A stretch of DNA of 64,000 nucleotides from Cylindrodendrum hubeiense (Eukaryota > Ascomycota > Sordariomycetes > Hypocreales > Nectriaceae): the NCBI GenBank assembly GCA_014621425.1, contig JAANBB010000020.1:207722-271721 (forward strand), read 5' to 3'. The notes under the pieces were generated by a model. The model was not told where the DNA came from, searched no databases, and saw nothing but the letters and a program-made list of their open reading frames with translations. The translations under genes were made by a program, and so were the position numbers. This document shows, one piece after another, positions 32,229 through 42,998 of the stretch (positions within the stretch are counted from its first letter, which is position 1; the number at the start of each line of letters is the position of its first letter).

Positions 32229-33279
32229 TGCGATAGCAGGTTATCGACTCAAAGGTTAAATGTCGGATGGTCTCGTAAAACTTTTATATCGATAGAAATT
32301 ACTCAGAGACAAGATCCTGCGGTTTAAATACCGTCAATCATATCGGACCATTGCAATCCCGGTGCCGGCGACATGAAAACCGCATTCAGTAATACCAACC
32401 AGATGACCAATCTCTAATCACAGTCCCCGGTCGCATGTAACGGTCGGGATTTAATCCACAGATCACGCAATCGAGAAAAACGATACTCCAGATAAAAGTC
32501 TTGGCAGAGCCCCAGTTTCTCTTCCAATTGCCTCAGTGAGGCCCACATGATGCCATTTCAGTTACGGATGGTGAACAAATCCACGCCGTAATAGACCAAT
32601 AAGAATCATCGCCGACCAATTATCGAGTGATGCAAACACCAATTACTTGTAACACAGCTTGCGAAATAACTCCCTATTCATTTCTCTTGCATTCATTTTC
32701 AGATACTCTGCAGTGCACCAATACACGAATAAGCAACAGTAGGTCGCTTAGGGATCAGAGCCCTTTAACAGATAGTCTGCATTTGATTCTCAACCCAAAG
32801 CCAATCGCGCTTCGAAGATGATAAAATCTCACACTGATTAATAGAGATGCCCCAAGGTCCAGTGAGCTAACTTCGGGGCACGGCCTTTATGACACAATAT
32901 CGAAGGCATGGCCATGGCTGCCTGTTGAAGCGGCGGGGATTGCCGCATCGGACAGGAAGGGTCGAGAAATGTGGGGCCGCCCGGGAGGGCGGATAAAAGG
33001 GAAGGTCTCCGACCAGAGACCTTGGGCATCATCAAGCATCAACACATAAGAGTTACCTTTTGAAAGGATAGCTTGGTGGAGGAACGAGACCTTCCCTAGC
33101 CCTCCTAGCAGAGCCTGTTTTTAATTTCTGTATTATCTGTATTAATTTGCATTTCCCCCCCGATTTTTCTCTGCTATTAGTCGCGCCCGAGTCTTTGAGG
33201 TCGGGATTTCATCACATCAATCACGGTTTTCAACGCCTTGCCAACGCGAAGACCATCATTTCTTCAGCCAAGCATCTAA
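32229..33279. other. Intergenic region; no gene seen
   Basis: Promoter of the FAD monooxygenase and 3' flank of the TPR gene. Only short frames. A run of eight C's lies at about 33154-33161. Confidence 0.5.
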
Positions 33280-34941
33280 TTAGATGCTTTCCTTCCTTAA
33301 GAACCCAGAATCAAGAGATAGCAGCCGATAGCTCCAGCTGTGGCCTACGCGCACACCCGACCCAGGGAGACTTGCTGCCGACGCTTGATTGAGGATTTCT
33401 GTGGGAGGGCATCTACTTTGGTGTTGGGCTAAGATCCCTTTTCTCGCCGCTTCATCAGCTCCAAGGGTGTTGAAATAATTTGCTCGATCCGGGTGGTCTT
33501 TTGGCGTTGTCTTTATAGTTTCTTGACCAAGTCTAATAGCTTCCTCAAGATCTGCCATTGATCCAGTCCTTGAATACCTGTCCTTGAGTGCGATACCAAG
33601 TGTATTCACCCGATTTGCACGGTCTGGATCATCTTCTGATGTCGCGTTCACAGCTTCAAGTCCAAATTGAATTGCTTTATCAAGATCAACTGAGGATTGA
33701 GTTCTCGAATACATGGTATTCAGTTGAACAGTGAGGTTATTCAAGAACCGTGCCCGGTGCGGATCATCATTTGACAATGCGTTCACGGCATTATATCCAA
33801 GCTGAATAGCTTGTTCAAGGTCAACCATTAATGCCGTTCTTGAATACCTGTTACCAAATCGAATTCCGAGGTTATGAAAATAGCTTGCTCGGTCTGGGTC
33901 ATCTTCCAGTGTTGCATTGATCGCTTCTTCTCCAATTTGAATCGCTTCTTCAAGGTCCGTCATCGATCCGGTTCTTAAGTATCTATCACCAAGTGCAATC
34001 CCAAGGCTATTGAGATAACTGGCCCGACAAGGATGGTTCTCTGATGTTGTGTCCACGGCGTCGCGTGCAACTTGAATGGCTTTATCAATGTCAACCAATA
34101 AACCGGTTGTCGAGTAGAGGGTACTAAGTACAGCCCCCAGGTTGTTCAAATATGCTGCACGGTCCCAATGGTCTTTCGGCATTGAATTTAAAGCTTCTTC
34201 ATGCAAATTGTGTGCTTCCTTGAGATCTGTAATCGATCCGGTTATTAAGTACTTGTTGTAAAACTGACTTCCAAGGTTGTTCAAGTATATCGGTCTGTCT
34301 TGGTGGTCCTCCGGTATTGCATCAACAGCCTTGCGCGCAAATTGAATAGCATCTTCAAGATTCGTTATCGAACCTGTTGTTGCGTATCTATTGTATAGCC
34401 GAAACAGCATGGTATTGCAGCGTTTTGCTCGGTCTACATGATCATCTTCTGAGGTTGCGTCAATTGATTCTTGCCCCAGCTGAATCGCCTCGTCTAGCTC
34501 CATAACTGATCCAGTTTCAAGATAACTGGTATAGAGATGAGCCCCAAGACTATTCAAATATGTTGCCCGGCCCGGGTGATTTGCGGGTGTTGCATCTAAG
34601 GCATTTCGTCCAAGACGAATGGCCTCTTCAAGATCGGATGTCAACCCGTTCCGTGAATACCTTTCGTCAAGTAAAAGACCAAGGCTGTCGAGAAATATTG
34701 CTCGATCTGAGCGTGCTTCTTTTTCTACCAAATCAACAGCTTCTCGTCCAAGATGAATAGCTTCATCAAGGTCGGACATTGACCCGGTCATTCTACATTT
34801 GCCGCGGAGATAAAAAGCAAGATTGTTCAAGCATGTCGCACGGTCCGGATGGTCTTTAGGCGTGCCATCTAAAGCTTCCCTTCCAATCCGTATCGCTTTT
34901 TCTAGGTCGTCCATTGTTTGAAGTTGACTACCTTGCATCAA
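33280..34941 (-). CDS. Tandem tetratricopeptide-repeat protein, possibly truncated
   Basis: Single exon, 553 aa. It consists of ten full and one partial 45-46-residue TPR-like units, each reading roughly DLEEAIxLGREAVDATPEDHPDRAxYLNNLGxxLxxRYxRTGSMT. At DNA level this is a tandem repeat of about 135 bp with considerable divergence between units. In fungi such arrays usually form the C-terminal or N-terminal sensor part of NLR-like or TPR-CHAT proteins. Here neither an NB-ARC/NACHT nor a CHAT or other effector domain is visible, and the last 60 residues (after 'YFNTLGA') are unrelated to TPR. The gene may be a remnant or a stand-alone adaptor. The start at 34941 is the first ATG of the frame. 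Confidence 0.75.
   Translation of the reverse strand: MMQGSQLQTMDDLEKAIRIGREALDGTPKDHPDRATCLNNLAFYLRGKCRMTGSMSDLDEAIHLGREAVDLVEKEARSDRAIFLDSLGLLLDERYSRNGLTSDLEEAIRLGRNALDATPANHPGRATYLNSLGAHLYTSYLETGSVMELDEAIQLGQESIDATSEDDHVDRAKRCNTMLFRLYNRYATTGSITNLEDAIQFARKAVDAIPEDHQDRPIYLNNLGSQFYNKYLITGSITDLKEAHNLHEEALNSMPKDHWDRAAYLNNLGAVLSTLYSTTGLLVDIDKAIQVARDAVDTTSENHPCRASYLNSLGIALGDRYLRTGSMTDLEEAIQIGEEAINATLEDDPDRASYFHNLGIRFGNRYSRTALMVDLEQAIQLGYNAVNALSNDDPHRARFLNNLTVQLNTMYSRTQSSVDLDKAIQFGLEAVNATSEDDPDRANRVNTLGIALKDRYSRTGSMADLEEAIRLGQETIKTTPKDHPDRANYFNTLGADEAARKGILAQHQSRCPPTEILNQASAASLPGSGVRVGHSWSYRLLSLDSGFLRKESI
33430..34920 (-). repeat. 135-bp tandem repeat array encoding TPRs
   Basis: About 11 diverged units with a period near 135 bp, visible as recurrent CTTCAAGAT(C/T)... 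and GATCCGGT... phrases on the plus strand. It is coding and corresponds to the TPR protein. Confidence 0.7.
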
Positions 34942-36119
34942 CTACAGTGTTGAAGATCGAAATTTTCTTATCAAATTGCCAAATATGCTGCGCGTCTACT
35001 CGACCATGTAATTAGCCATTTATAGCCATGTGAATGGCATATCTACTTGTTTCTTCTATAACCATTGATGGCCACTAAGCGGACTGACCTTAGTGTGTAT
35101 TTGGACTCCTTTGAGTAGTATCTACAGGTGCGGAGAGGTGAGACCGAGCCTAGTCTGGAAGGCAAATGCTACAACTTGTCGCGTGATGGAGCCGGAGGTG
35201 GGACGGATTCTGCGCTTGACTGCGCTCAACTCGGTTCCCAAGAGTGCAACAGTGGATCGTTGAAGATGGACCCAGTTCGATCTCATCTGCATGGGCGATA
35301 CCATGAGCTGGAGAGACGTCTGAATGATTACTGCCTCGTTCGATACTGATGCGGGGCTGACAAGATATTGTGCTCGGAAAGTCGGCTGGCTTTGTCCGTC
35401 TTGCGTCGATAACGTAAACACCACCTTTTGGTTGTGGGACCCACTCGATAGACACGTGTCAGTACATGCGTGGCCAAATAAAAGGCTCACATGCATGAGA
35501 GAATGAAGCGACATTAGAGACAGCCCAGTCTACATGTCTCTAAACTTCGGATTATTCTCTACATTACAGACTGGTGTGTATTATAGCTTAGATGATTTCA
35601 ATGCGAGTTCTTCGTTGGTCATCAGGTATGATAATAACACCATAGCATGGTGACTGGAGAGCTGTGTACCGCGCGGGATGGGATGTGTCACCTATACACA
35701 AGTCCTGCAGCTCATCCGTTAGGCAGTCGTAAGCCGCATTATCCAGACAGCCTTAAAACCCCCCACACCTCGATTCCCCCACCCTTTTCGAGACACTGTG
35801 GGTTAGATGACAAATGAAAATAATTTGTTGCCAGAACATAGGTTATATATAGAGGTAGATATTGTAGATTTGCTTAATAAAGGTAGTCATAAGGTAAATA
35901 ACAGCCTCGTTTACTAGGACAATGAGGATCAGTGATTATAATACTATTAAAGATCTTGTAGTTATAATATAATATAATATTCTAGGTATTATATATAATA
36001 ATTTATTATAGAGATATAATCTTATAAGAATATATTGAAGCGTCTAAACTGGCCATGTCTCCGTTGGTAATCGTCATCATGAACGTGTCCTGGCCGCCAT
36101 CCGAACGAAAGCTTATTTT
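34942..36119. other. Intergenic region with strongly AT-rich core
   Basis: No supported gene. Overlapping frames at 35122-35514 on both strands carry no domain. From about 35810 to 36040 the DNA is extremely A+T rich, with ATAATATAATATAATATT-like runs. It resembles RIP-degraded or regional AT-rich DNA. Confidence 0.5.
35810..36040. repeat. AT-rich low-complexity stretch
   Basis: About 230 bp dominated by A, T and TA steps, in sharp contrast to both flanks. It could be decayed repeat DNA. No repeat unit recognised. Confidence 0.65.
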
Positions 36120-36740
36120 CGACCTGCTTTGGAGGCGGGAGGGAAATTTACTTGTCAACTAGACCAAGCTCAAATTCCCATGGAGGAGAACCCCTTTTAT
36201 GTTGCTGCGGTTTGTGGCGACATGGATTTGCTGAAACTGCTAGCCAAGCTTGTCCACTTAGATTCCGATTCGTCGCGTTTGTGGGGTCATGTAGTTTCTT
36301 GCGCAGCTAGTTCCGGTTCCTGGAGGTTTCACTAGAGAAGCCCTTTGTTCGAGACAACTTCTTGCATACTATTGTCAATGAGTATATGGTCAATAGAACC
36401 GTGGAAATGTTCTGGAAGCCCCTTAGTCGGGAAACGTTCTTAACAGCAGCAGGCATGTGCTCTCTCATGGAGCGGATCCACACAATGAGATCTTATTCAC
36501 ATATATAATATCGAAGCTTCTGGTTTCAAGGGAGGGTGGGGGCGGTATGCGCGCTTATTCAACCGATCCGACAAGACCTCACTTGTCAGGGAGAGAATCT
36601 CGGTTTTGCAGATTGTGGAAAGGGTCCAGACGGATGTATCCCGAGAGGCGGTGACGGAGCTTCTGCTGAGTTCAAAGTGTCGGAGGCAATAGATAATATA
36701 CATTCAGCACGAAACCAAAAGAAACTTTAAAAGAAAAATC
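36120..36740 (+). pseudogene. Decayed ankyrin-repeat-like gene
   Basis: Coherent protein-like text appears in successive different frames: 'NPFYVAAVCGDMDLLKLL' (ankyrin-like, 36192 on), 'EKPFVRDNFLHTIVNEYMVNRTVEMFW' (about 36335-36415), 'LSHGADPHNEILFTYI' (about 36460-36508) and 'RISVLQIVERVQTDVSREAVTELLLSSK' (36588 on). Frame changes without convincing splice sites between them suggest several indels. Ankyrin arrays are common recognition domains in fungal NLR-like proteins. No effector domain is seen nearby. An undetected multi-exon gene cannot be excluded. Confidence 0.4.
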
Positions 36741-37436
36741 GCACGTGAATAAAGGATCAATGACAGAATACAATTTCATCGTTCAATCTTCATACTTTCG
36801 ATTTGACTGGTAATTCATGTCTCTTCACTGATGTCGGCGTTATCTGCATTCAAGACCCTGTCGTTTCCTTGACAACTACTATCCCCTCTACCTTTCTCAA
36901 ACTTTTCTTATGCCTTCGTTTTAAGAAGGTCACGGGAATTGGGACTTCTATATCTTAGGAACTTTAGTTGCAATTATTGCTTACAAAATGCAGTTGAGCA
37001 ATTAGTCCAACGATTGGCGCCAGGGAGCGTCGGCTATGGAATCGCCTCGTAGCAGAGGGTTCCACCCATGCATACTAGATGCCTCGATGAGCTCAGTGTT
37101 GACGCAACTAGGTGGTTCACGGTGAGGTGTTGCGCAAGCTCTGCCTTGCTTGCGAGCGCATCTCGACCCTAAACCCCGCGGCTGAATATATGTGCATATG
37201 CGTGAGTGCTTTCCAGCTCCAGCAAAGGTGATAGCGTGGGGCTGGGTATGTCAGTACACGAGAAGATATAGTTTATGGACAGTAACTGTTACTTCTATTT
37301 CAGTATATTCTAATCTATATCGCACATTGGCAGTAATCAAACCTCGCAATGTTTTAACCCAGTCAATTCAACGCTTCAACACCCCGCCGCAAATAAGTAT
37401 TAATACACACCAACTCAGATTCGACGTAAGCAGACT
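36741..37436. other. Intergenic region; no gene seen
   Basis: A short frame at 37192-37470 overlaps the 3' end of the next gene and has no domain. Confidence 0.5.
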
Positions 37437-38419
37437 TCAGAGCTTCACAACAGTAATGTCGTCAAAGTAGTATTCCCACTGGTATCCGTCCGACTGAACT
37501 CCAATCCAGATCGTAGCAGGTCCACTCAGTCCCTCGGGTACTTCGAACAACTGCGACCACTGCCCCCATCCGGTTTTGCCAATGGGAGATCCGATGCTAG
37601 GTGTGCTCTTAAAGACTTGGGTACCGTCAACTTCGATTGCGAACGTTACAGCCCCCCAGGGGTTGGACATTGGGCCCATGAAAGACGTGGACTTGCTCGA
37701 AACGCCAATAATGTAAGACTCGCGCTCTTCTAAGTCGAATGAGTTGCTAAGATCGACTCTCCCATAACCTGAAACCTGAGTCTCGGAAATTCGGAGAGCA
37801 GCGGTTGGCACGCCAAGCTTGACAGGACTTTGAACATCAATGTTGATGACCCCTTCAGCGCCGGTAATCTCCCAGCCGCTAACATCTTGGTTTTCGAAAT
37901 CGACAGTCGTGACGACGCTTTCACCTATGTTACTTGTCATTAGTCTCTGATACATATGTTGATGCAAGACCTAGGAAAGGACCTCTTACTATGTGAGCAG
38001 GAGAAGCAGGATGGTTCAAACCAGAAACCGTCTGCCGGTCCCTCCTGAAAGCCCATTTCGGACAAAGACTGGGTGAAGGCAGTACAAAATGTCTCGTGGT
38101 AGGAAAACATGTTGCAGTCGCTCCTATCGGCGCACCTAGAGGCGCAGTCTTCGAAACTTATCTCTCCAAAGCCCAGGAGAGGATCTGGGACGTTGGAGAT
38201 TATTCCCTGTTTGTTACAGGTGTCTTTCATGCCCTGATAATCGGCAAAACAGCTCACGCCATCCGCTCTCGCCACGAGCGTTGCGGCAGTTGCGTCATTC
38301 GAGGTGGTCGTCTCAGAGGCAAGTCTAACGGATGTCGCGAGGGTTGTTTTGGGCAGAGTGGCCTCGACACCCCCGAGGGAAAAGACCGCTATGGTGGCGA
38401 GGGTTTTGAACGAGCCCAT
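37437..38419 (-). CDS. Secreted Cys-rich protein with C-terminal beta-sandwich-like domain
   Basis: Exons 38419-37990 and 37924-37437 (minus) give 305 aa. The ATG at 38419 starts a signal peptide (MGSFKTLATIAVFSLGGVEA). Then come a short Thr/Ser-rich segment ending 'LVARADG' and a Cys-rich module (SCFADYQGMKDTC...FEDCASRCADRSDCNMFSY...CTAF...SCFSCS) that resembles PAN/apple-like domains. After the intron a region 'VDFENQDVSGWEITGAEGVINIDVQ ...' to 'DGYQWEYYFDDITVVKL' looks like a jelly-roll carbohydrate-binding module. The protein is probably extracellular and binds glycan or protein. The upstream open frame continues past the ATG without a signal and was not used. No exact family identified. 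Confidence 0.7.
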
Positions 38420-39988
38420 GGTGAATGAACGTGGCGCGAAGATGATGGAAAGGCAAAATAGAAAGAAAAAGGACAAGGAAACAAGAGACTTGTTGATGGA
38501 AAAGTGGCTGGTATTGTCGGTAGCGTGATGTCCCATCAAAGCTAGGACAATCGTGCTGTCTTATAGTCATTTACGACGATTGCCGCTCATCAGCGGTATC
38601 TTGGGTGCAAGTCGGCGATGTGTAGTCCGAAATCGACGTGCAGCATAAGCGGTGACTATGCCGGCCTTCAAATCTCCCCACAGTACCTCACGATGCGCCA
38701 GTCGGGATGCTTGCTGTCGCTCAGCCACCAAGCCATAAGCACGGTGCAGGGCTGGCGCGGGGAATTGCTGAGCCGTGATACGGCAGAAGACCCCGGCTGG
38801 CGCCCAAGCGAGATCCACGCCCCATTAACAGAGAATTAAGACGGCTCTGCCTTGTCGCGGAACAAGGCTAATCGGGGTTGCCGACGCCTAAGCAGCGAAC
38901 AGGTCGCCGAAGGCTAAAATAATTCTTAAAGTAGAGTTGTTTCAGCTTTTTAATGCCCGTAGCCCTGAAAGCGGTGACTTGATCCCAGTGCCGATAGTCA
39001 TGATAAATGAGGCCTCGCTGGCGGTTCATCCAACAGGCCCCTACTCCGTAGATCCACGCCAGGTCCCCTAATCCCTGCCTCTCGAATCTCTAAAATCCTC
39101 CTCTTCCCCGAACCAAAAATTGCCCAAGTCTTCTGCCAAATAGAACATCTACCATTACGTTGCATATGCTCCCGTGGAAACCCCCTCCATCACCAGCCGT
39201 TTGTCATTCGACATGTTGATTTCGCGTATCAAGAAGCACCCTCCCGATACTACTCGGGATACAGACAACACAAAATAGCTAAATTCACCCATTACCCAAT
39301 TCCATTCAATTGGCAAACTATTGGTGAGAGTCTCGTCGACAGAAGTGAGAACTCACTTTATTAACCATCTGCAATTACAAACCTGTCATTGTGATTAATA
39401 CGTCCCACGCCCAGATCCCAGGCATTGTCTAGATCAGTGCCTTCGCTTTCTCCTCTGCCCCACCTGCTACCCTACGGACAGGTGCGGTCCGCACTGAGTC
39501 CGCCCCCACTAATAAATTCTCTTATTTGCCTAGTAAGTTCAATTACGAGTAGGATTGGTGAACAGCTATCATGTAATAGAAACGATAGGCTCTGCTCCCA
39601 TAGACGCAGCTATGACCCGACTTATATTTACTTCGTGTTTGGTCGCTGTCTCGTAACCCAGGTATCGATGTGCGTTCGCCAGTTGCTTAGTGAGTTGCTT
39701 GGGGTGTTCAAAAAACGCCCGAGTTGCGAAGACATGCTGGTCGCAACTGTGTGCAAGGACCTGGTGTTCCTGCTTCATCTTTCACCAATATAAATACGTA
39801 CCAATATATTATAGACTCCATGTTGAAAGCACTCAAATCAACACAGGTAATTGGGAGCCTTTATTAATAGGCATCCCAAAATTAGTTGCTAGGGATCAAG
39901 TGTGGCGGCAGAGTACTACACTAGACAGTGATAGCCACAGCCACAGCCACAGCCACTGTGGGTAGCGCCCAGTTGAAATGCTGCAGAA
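38420..39988. other. Intergenic region; no gene called
   Basis: Short frames such as 39425-39793 show no domain. A (CAGCCA) repeat sits 35 bp before the HET-like gene. Confidence 0.5.
39933..39956 (+). repeat. (AGCCAC)4 repeat
   Basis: Four perfect copies of the hexamer AGCCAC immediately upstream of the HET-like open reading frame. Confidence 0.85.
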
Positions 39989-42106
39989 ATGCCTCAGATT
40001 TCTGGGGAGGGGCGCATCTTCTTCATAGGTCTCGGCGATTCGCTATCACCCAAGTCCCTGCCCCCGAGTAGACGTTTCCAGCTGGATATGAGCGGAAATG
40101 ATGCAGATGGCTCAAAGATACCTAGCGCGAAGCCGGATGTCGCAGATCTCAAAAGGAAACGCCAGACCAGCGTCGGCACCCCAGTCAACTCACGGGAGCC
40201 TGTCGTATCCTTCCACATCGGCAACGAATTGAGACAGACCCCTCAGCATTCATTCTTATCATTTGTCTGGGGCACCGGCCTCGACTCCGATTGTGTCTCG
40301 TGTGGAGAGCCTTTTCTTCCCGGTGGTGCCCCCGCGATACGGACCATTGGCCTCGGAGACAGCAGCTCGCAACCATCTGTGATTGATATCACTCAAGATC
40401 CAATAGCACCGTGGAATCTCCGCATATTTAATCGACATTTCTGCTGCATAGAAGCTAAGAGGATCAAGTATATTCCGATCTCTCACGCTTGGCACGCCGA
40501 CGTGGCCGCCGCGCAGGATCTTCGTCTGGATAGCATCAACGTGTCCCGGCTTGTTTACCAAACACCGGTTAGAACTCTCCTGGCGATTGTTGCGAAGTTC
40601 CCAGACTCCGAAATCTGGCATGATTACTTGAGCGTTCCACAATGGCGGGCTGAGATCCAGGAACGACTCCTCCTGGCCATCCCGGAAATATACAACCACT
40701 CTGCAAAGACTGTGATCCATCTAGACGATGTTAAGGCAGCGCATCTCTTAGGTCAAGTCAAGAATTCGGCATACGATAAGTTCATCATCGACTTTGCGAC
40801 TATCATTCGGTCGAGATGGTTTGACCGCATGTGGGTGACAGTGGAGTATCTTCAGAGTAACGATGTTGTTATTCTTATAGAGGACTACATAATATGTGAT
40901 GTCAATGCAAGCGATTTATGTCATCGTTTGGACGCTGCGCACTCAAAATGGATTAAAAAGCGCAGCATTTCGGACGTCACACAAGACATCTGGAAGCAAA
41001 ACACGACCTTGAAAAGGATGACTTCGTGGATAGATATGGAGGCATGGAAAAACGAGCACGACATGCATCGGACTCTTGGGTGGGCAATTGGAATATTGGG
41101 CCATCGGCAGTGTCGGCACACGAGAGATTACTTCTTGGCTCTCGGGAAAATGGTTGACTTCCGGCCAGAACAAGATCCCCTCGTCCTCATCGAAAACCAG
41201 TTCCAGTACTTCTTCTCTCTGGCGACACATGCGCTACAGCAAAATGACTACACGCCCCTATTGTTTATACCGTCAGTGGATGAACACACTGACGACCGAG
41301 CACCTTGGCTGCGTGGATACTCGACGAGAACGTGGAAACTTTGGGATATGGGCCGATGTCATAAGAAGGCGACTTATCAGCCCATCATCAGAGAAGGCAA
41401 GATTCAGCCTCAACTTGAGACGGTGGGTATCATCGAATGGTTTGAGTATTACGACTTTGGAGGAGATGCAGAATCAGTCATGGACTATGTTGCATCGAAG
41501 GTAGTCCGGGCACGCGGGCGGGATCCACAAGCTCTGTGCCAAACTGTGGATCGTGTCTTCCCAATGGAGGCGAGGAAAGCAGTCAACATGGAGTGGAAAG
41601 GCGCAAAGCAGGAAAACGCTTCAGACTTTGTGCAGAGGTACGACTTGGAAAAGCTACAAGGCCTTCTAGAAGAATACGGACCGCTGCTAGATATACAAGC
41701 AGGGGAAGTGGTAACTCGGCAGAGGCTAGAGATTGGGAAGAAACTCATCAAAGCCTTGAAACTGAGCAATAGAGGGAAATATTCGACGGAGTCACGCCTG
41801 GAGTTGGCAGCTGGAGAAGCAGATTGGTACTTGCGAGAATACGGGAAAGCCATGGAAGGGATTGGTCGCGTCAGCTGCAAGATCTGTGGGTGGCGATCCA
41901 TTTTCCGGTTGACCATGTGGGAAGAGCCTACACCAGACATTGCACAGGTCTATAGGATTTCTGGGCTCTTATATGACGATTCTGTTCCCGACGGTGTCGG
42001 GATCGTGATGGAAGGCAAACGTATTATCGGAAAGATGATGTATGGAACACCAGCTTGTGAATGCAGCCAGTTGGAGCTGGTTGAAATGGGATCGGTGAAA
42101 CTTTAG
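39989..42106 (+). CDS. Divergent HET-like protein
   Basis: Single exon, 705 aa from 39989; MSGNDADGSK at 40088 is an alternative start. It has HET-domain landmarks in altered form: 'IKYIPISHAWHADV' replaces the YxALSYxWG block, 'SEIWHDYLSVPQW' replaces LWIDxLCINQ, then 'IPEIYNHSAKTVIHLDDV' and 'RSRWFDRMWVTVEYLQS' replace the RxWFxRxWxxQE block. A CxxC pair occurs before it (CVSCGEPF), and another pair near the C-terminus (CKICGWRS). The C-terminal half is unassigned. The likely role is allorecognition or cell-death signalling by family analogy, but the substituted core motifs make activity uncertain. It is unlike the HET gene at 21470 outside the domain. Confidence 0.75.
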   Translation: MPQISGEGRIFFIGLGDSLSPKSLPPSRRFQLDMSGNDADGSKIPSAKPDVADLKRKRQTSVGTPVNSREPVVSFHIGNELRQTPQHSFLSFVWGTGLDSDCVSCGEPFLPGGAPAIRTIGLGDSSSQPSVIDITQDPIAPWNLRIFNRHFCCIEAKRIKYIPISHAWHADVAAAQDLRLDSINVSRLVYQTPVRTLLAIVAKFPDSEIWHDYLSVPQWRAEIQERLLLAIPEIYNHSAKTVIHLDDVKAAHLLGQVKNSAYDKFIIDFATIIRSRWFDRMWVTVEYLQSNDVVILIEDYIICDVNASDLCHRLDAAHSKWIKKRSISDVTQDIWKQNTTLKRMTSWIDMEAWKNEHDMHRTLGWAIGILGHRQCRHTRDYFLALGKMVDFRPEQDPLVLIENQFQYFFSLATHALQQNDYTPLLFIPSVDEHTDDRAPWLRGYSTRTWKLWDMGRCHKKATYQPIIREGKIQPQLETVGIIEWFEYYDFGGDAESVMDYVASKVVRARGRDPQALCQTVDRVFPMEARKAVNMEWKGAKQENASDFVQRYDLEKLQGLLEEYGPLLDIQAGEVVTRQRLEIGKKLIKALKLSNRGKYSTESRLELAAGEADWYLREYGKAMEGIGRVSCKICGWRSIFRLTMWEEPTPDIAQVYRISGLLYDDSVPDGVGIVMEGKRIIGKMMYGTPACECSQLELVEMGSVKL

Positions 42107-42481
42107 TTGCATATGGAAATCTTTGTTGATAGTATACTCTAACTTTCTCACTAATGTCGGAGTTGGTCTGTTGTCCTAGAACTCCACGTCACCTCCCCTA
42201 GGCACACACGGATAAGAGAAAACCGGGTGCTATCTGAATCAGGTGCAAAGTGTAACCTTTTAGGGTTAACTTCCCGAGTCTTCCGCGCGGCTTATTATTT
42301 ACCCCTCGGAGAAAACGCCGAACTGCATCAGTGATATTTTTACCCGTTACCCCGCGCGAAGGTGGATGCATGATTGCGACATATCCCCATTGAACAGCAT
42401 TCTTGCGACTTGGCATATTTGCCCAGAAAGTCAACACCTACAACCTTTTCTATCACGTAACAAGCCAAGTAACACCTCAAG
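42107..42481. other. Intergenic region
   Basis: Promoter of the small VOC gene; no gene or repeat recognised. Confidence 0.45.
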
Positions 42482-42998
42482 ATGATCGCTGGAATCGCCC
42501 ACGTTAATCTTACCGTGCCGGAAGGCACCCTCGACCTGGCAAACGAATTCTACGCCAACACGTTAGGGTTGACACCACGTCCAGTGCCTGCTCTGCAAAA
42601 GGGCACTTTAGCTTGGTATGATTTTGAAATTCGGAGGTGACTTTCCTATCGCTTACATCTACAAGGTTCGATATCGGCTCTTCGGGTCAGCAAATACACG
42701 TTGCGTTTGGACGCAATGCTGATCTCGAATCCAGCCGGCACCCATGCTTCAAGCTGGAGAGCAAAGAAGCCCTGGCAACACTGCAACTGAAGATTTGGGA
42801 GCATTTTGAGGTTGGAGGCAGCGCAGCCCCACTGGCAGCAGATAAACCCGGCCAACTTGATTCTGGTAAGTCCCGTTGTTCAAGGACCGTGCGTCCCAAG
42901 TTGACTGACGGTTTCGTCAAGGCGCGCAAGGCGTGGAATACCCAAATCGCTTCTTCGCTCGTGACTACGCTGGCAATAGATTGGAATTCAGCGTTTAG
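42482..42998 (+). CDS. Glyoxalase/bleomycin-resistance/dioxygenase (VOC) fold protein
   Basis: Exons 42482-42615, 42666-42865 and 42922-42998 give 136 aa, one complete VOC module pair. 'IAGIAHVNLTV' supplies the first metal-type His (H7), 'SSGQQIHVAFG' the second, and 'NRFFARDYAGNRLEFSV' the C-terminal Glu (E133). The second strand pair reads 'DLANEFYANTLGLTPRPVP'. The enzyme activity is unknown; VOC proteins include lactoylglutathione lyases and dioxygenases. Intron 2 ends at AAG 42921, but another AAG nine bases later (42930) is also in frame, so two isoforms differing by three residues are possible. Confidence 0.85.

Noticed and set aside
33430..34920. Regularly spaced repeats considered as a CRISPR-like array
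   Set aside because: The period is 135 bp, units are diverged and coding; it is a TPR array in a eukaryote.
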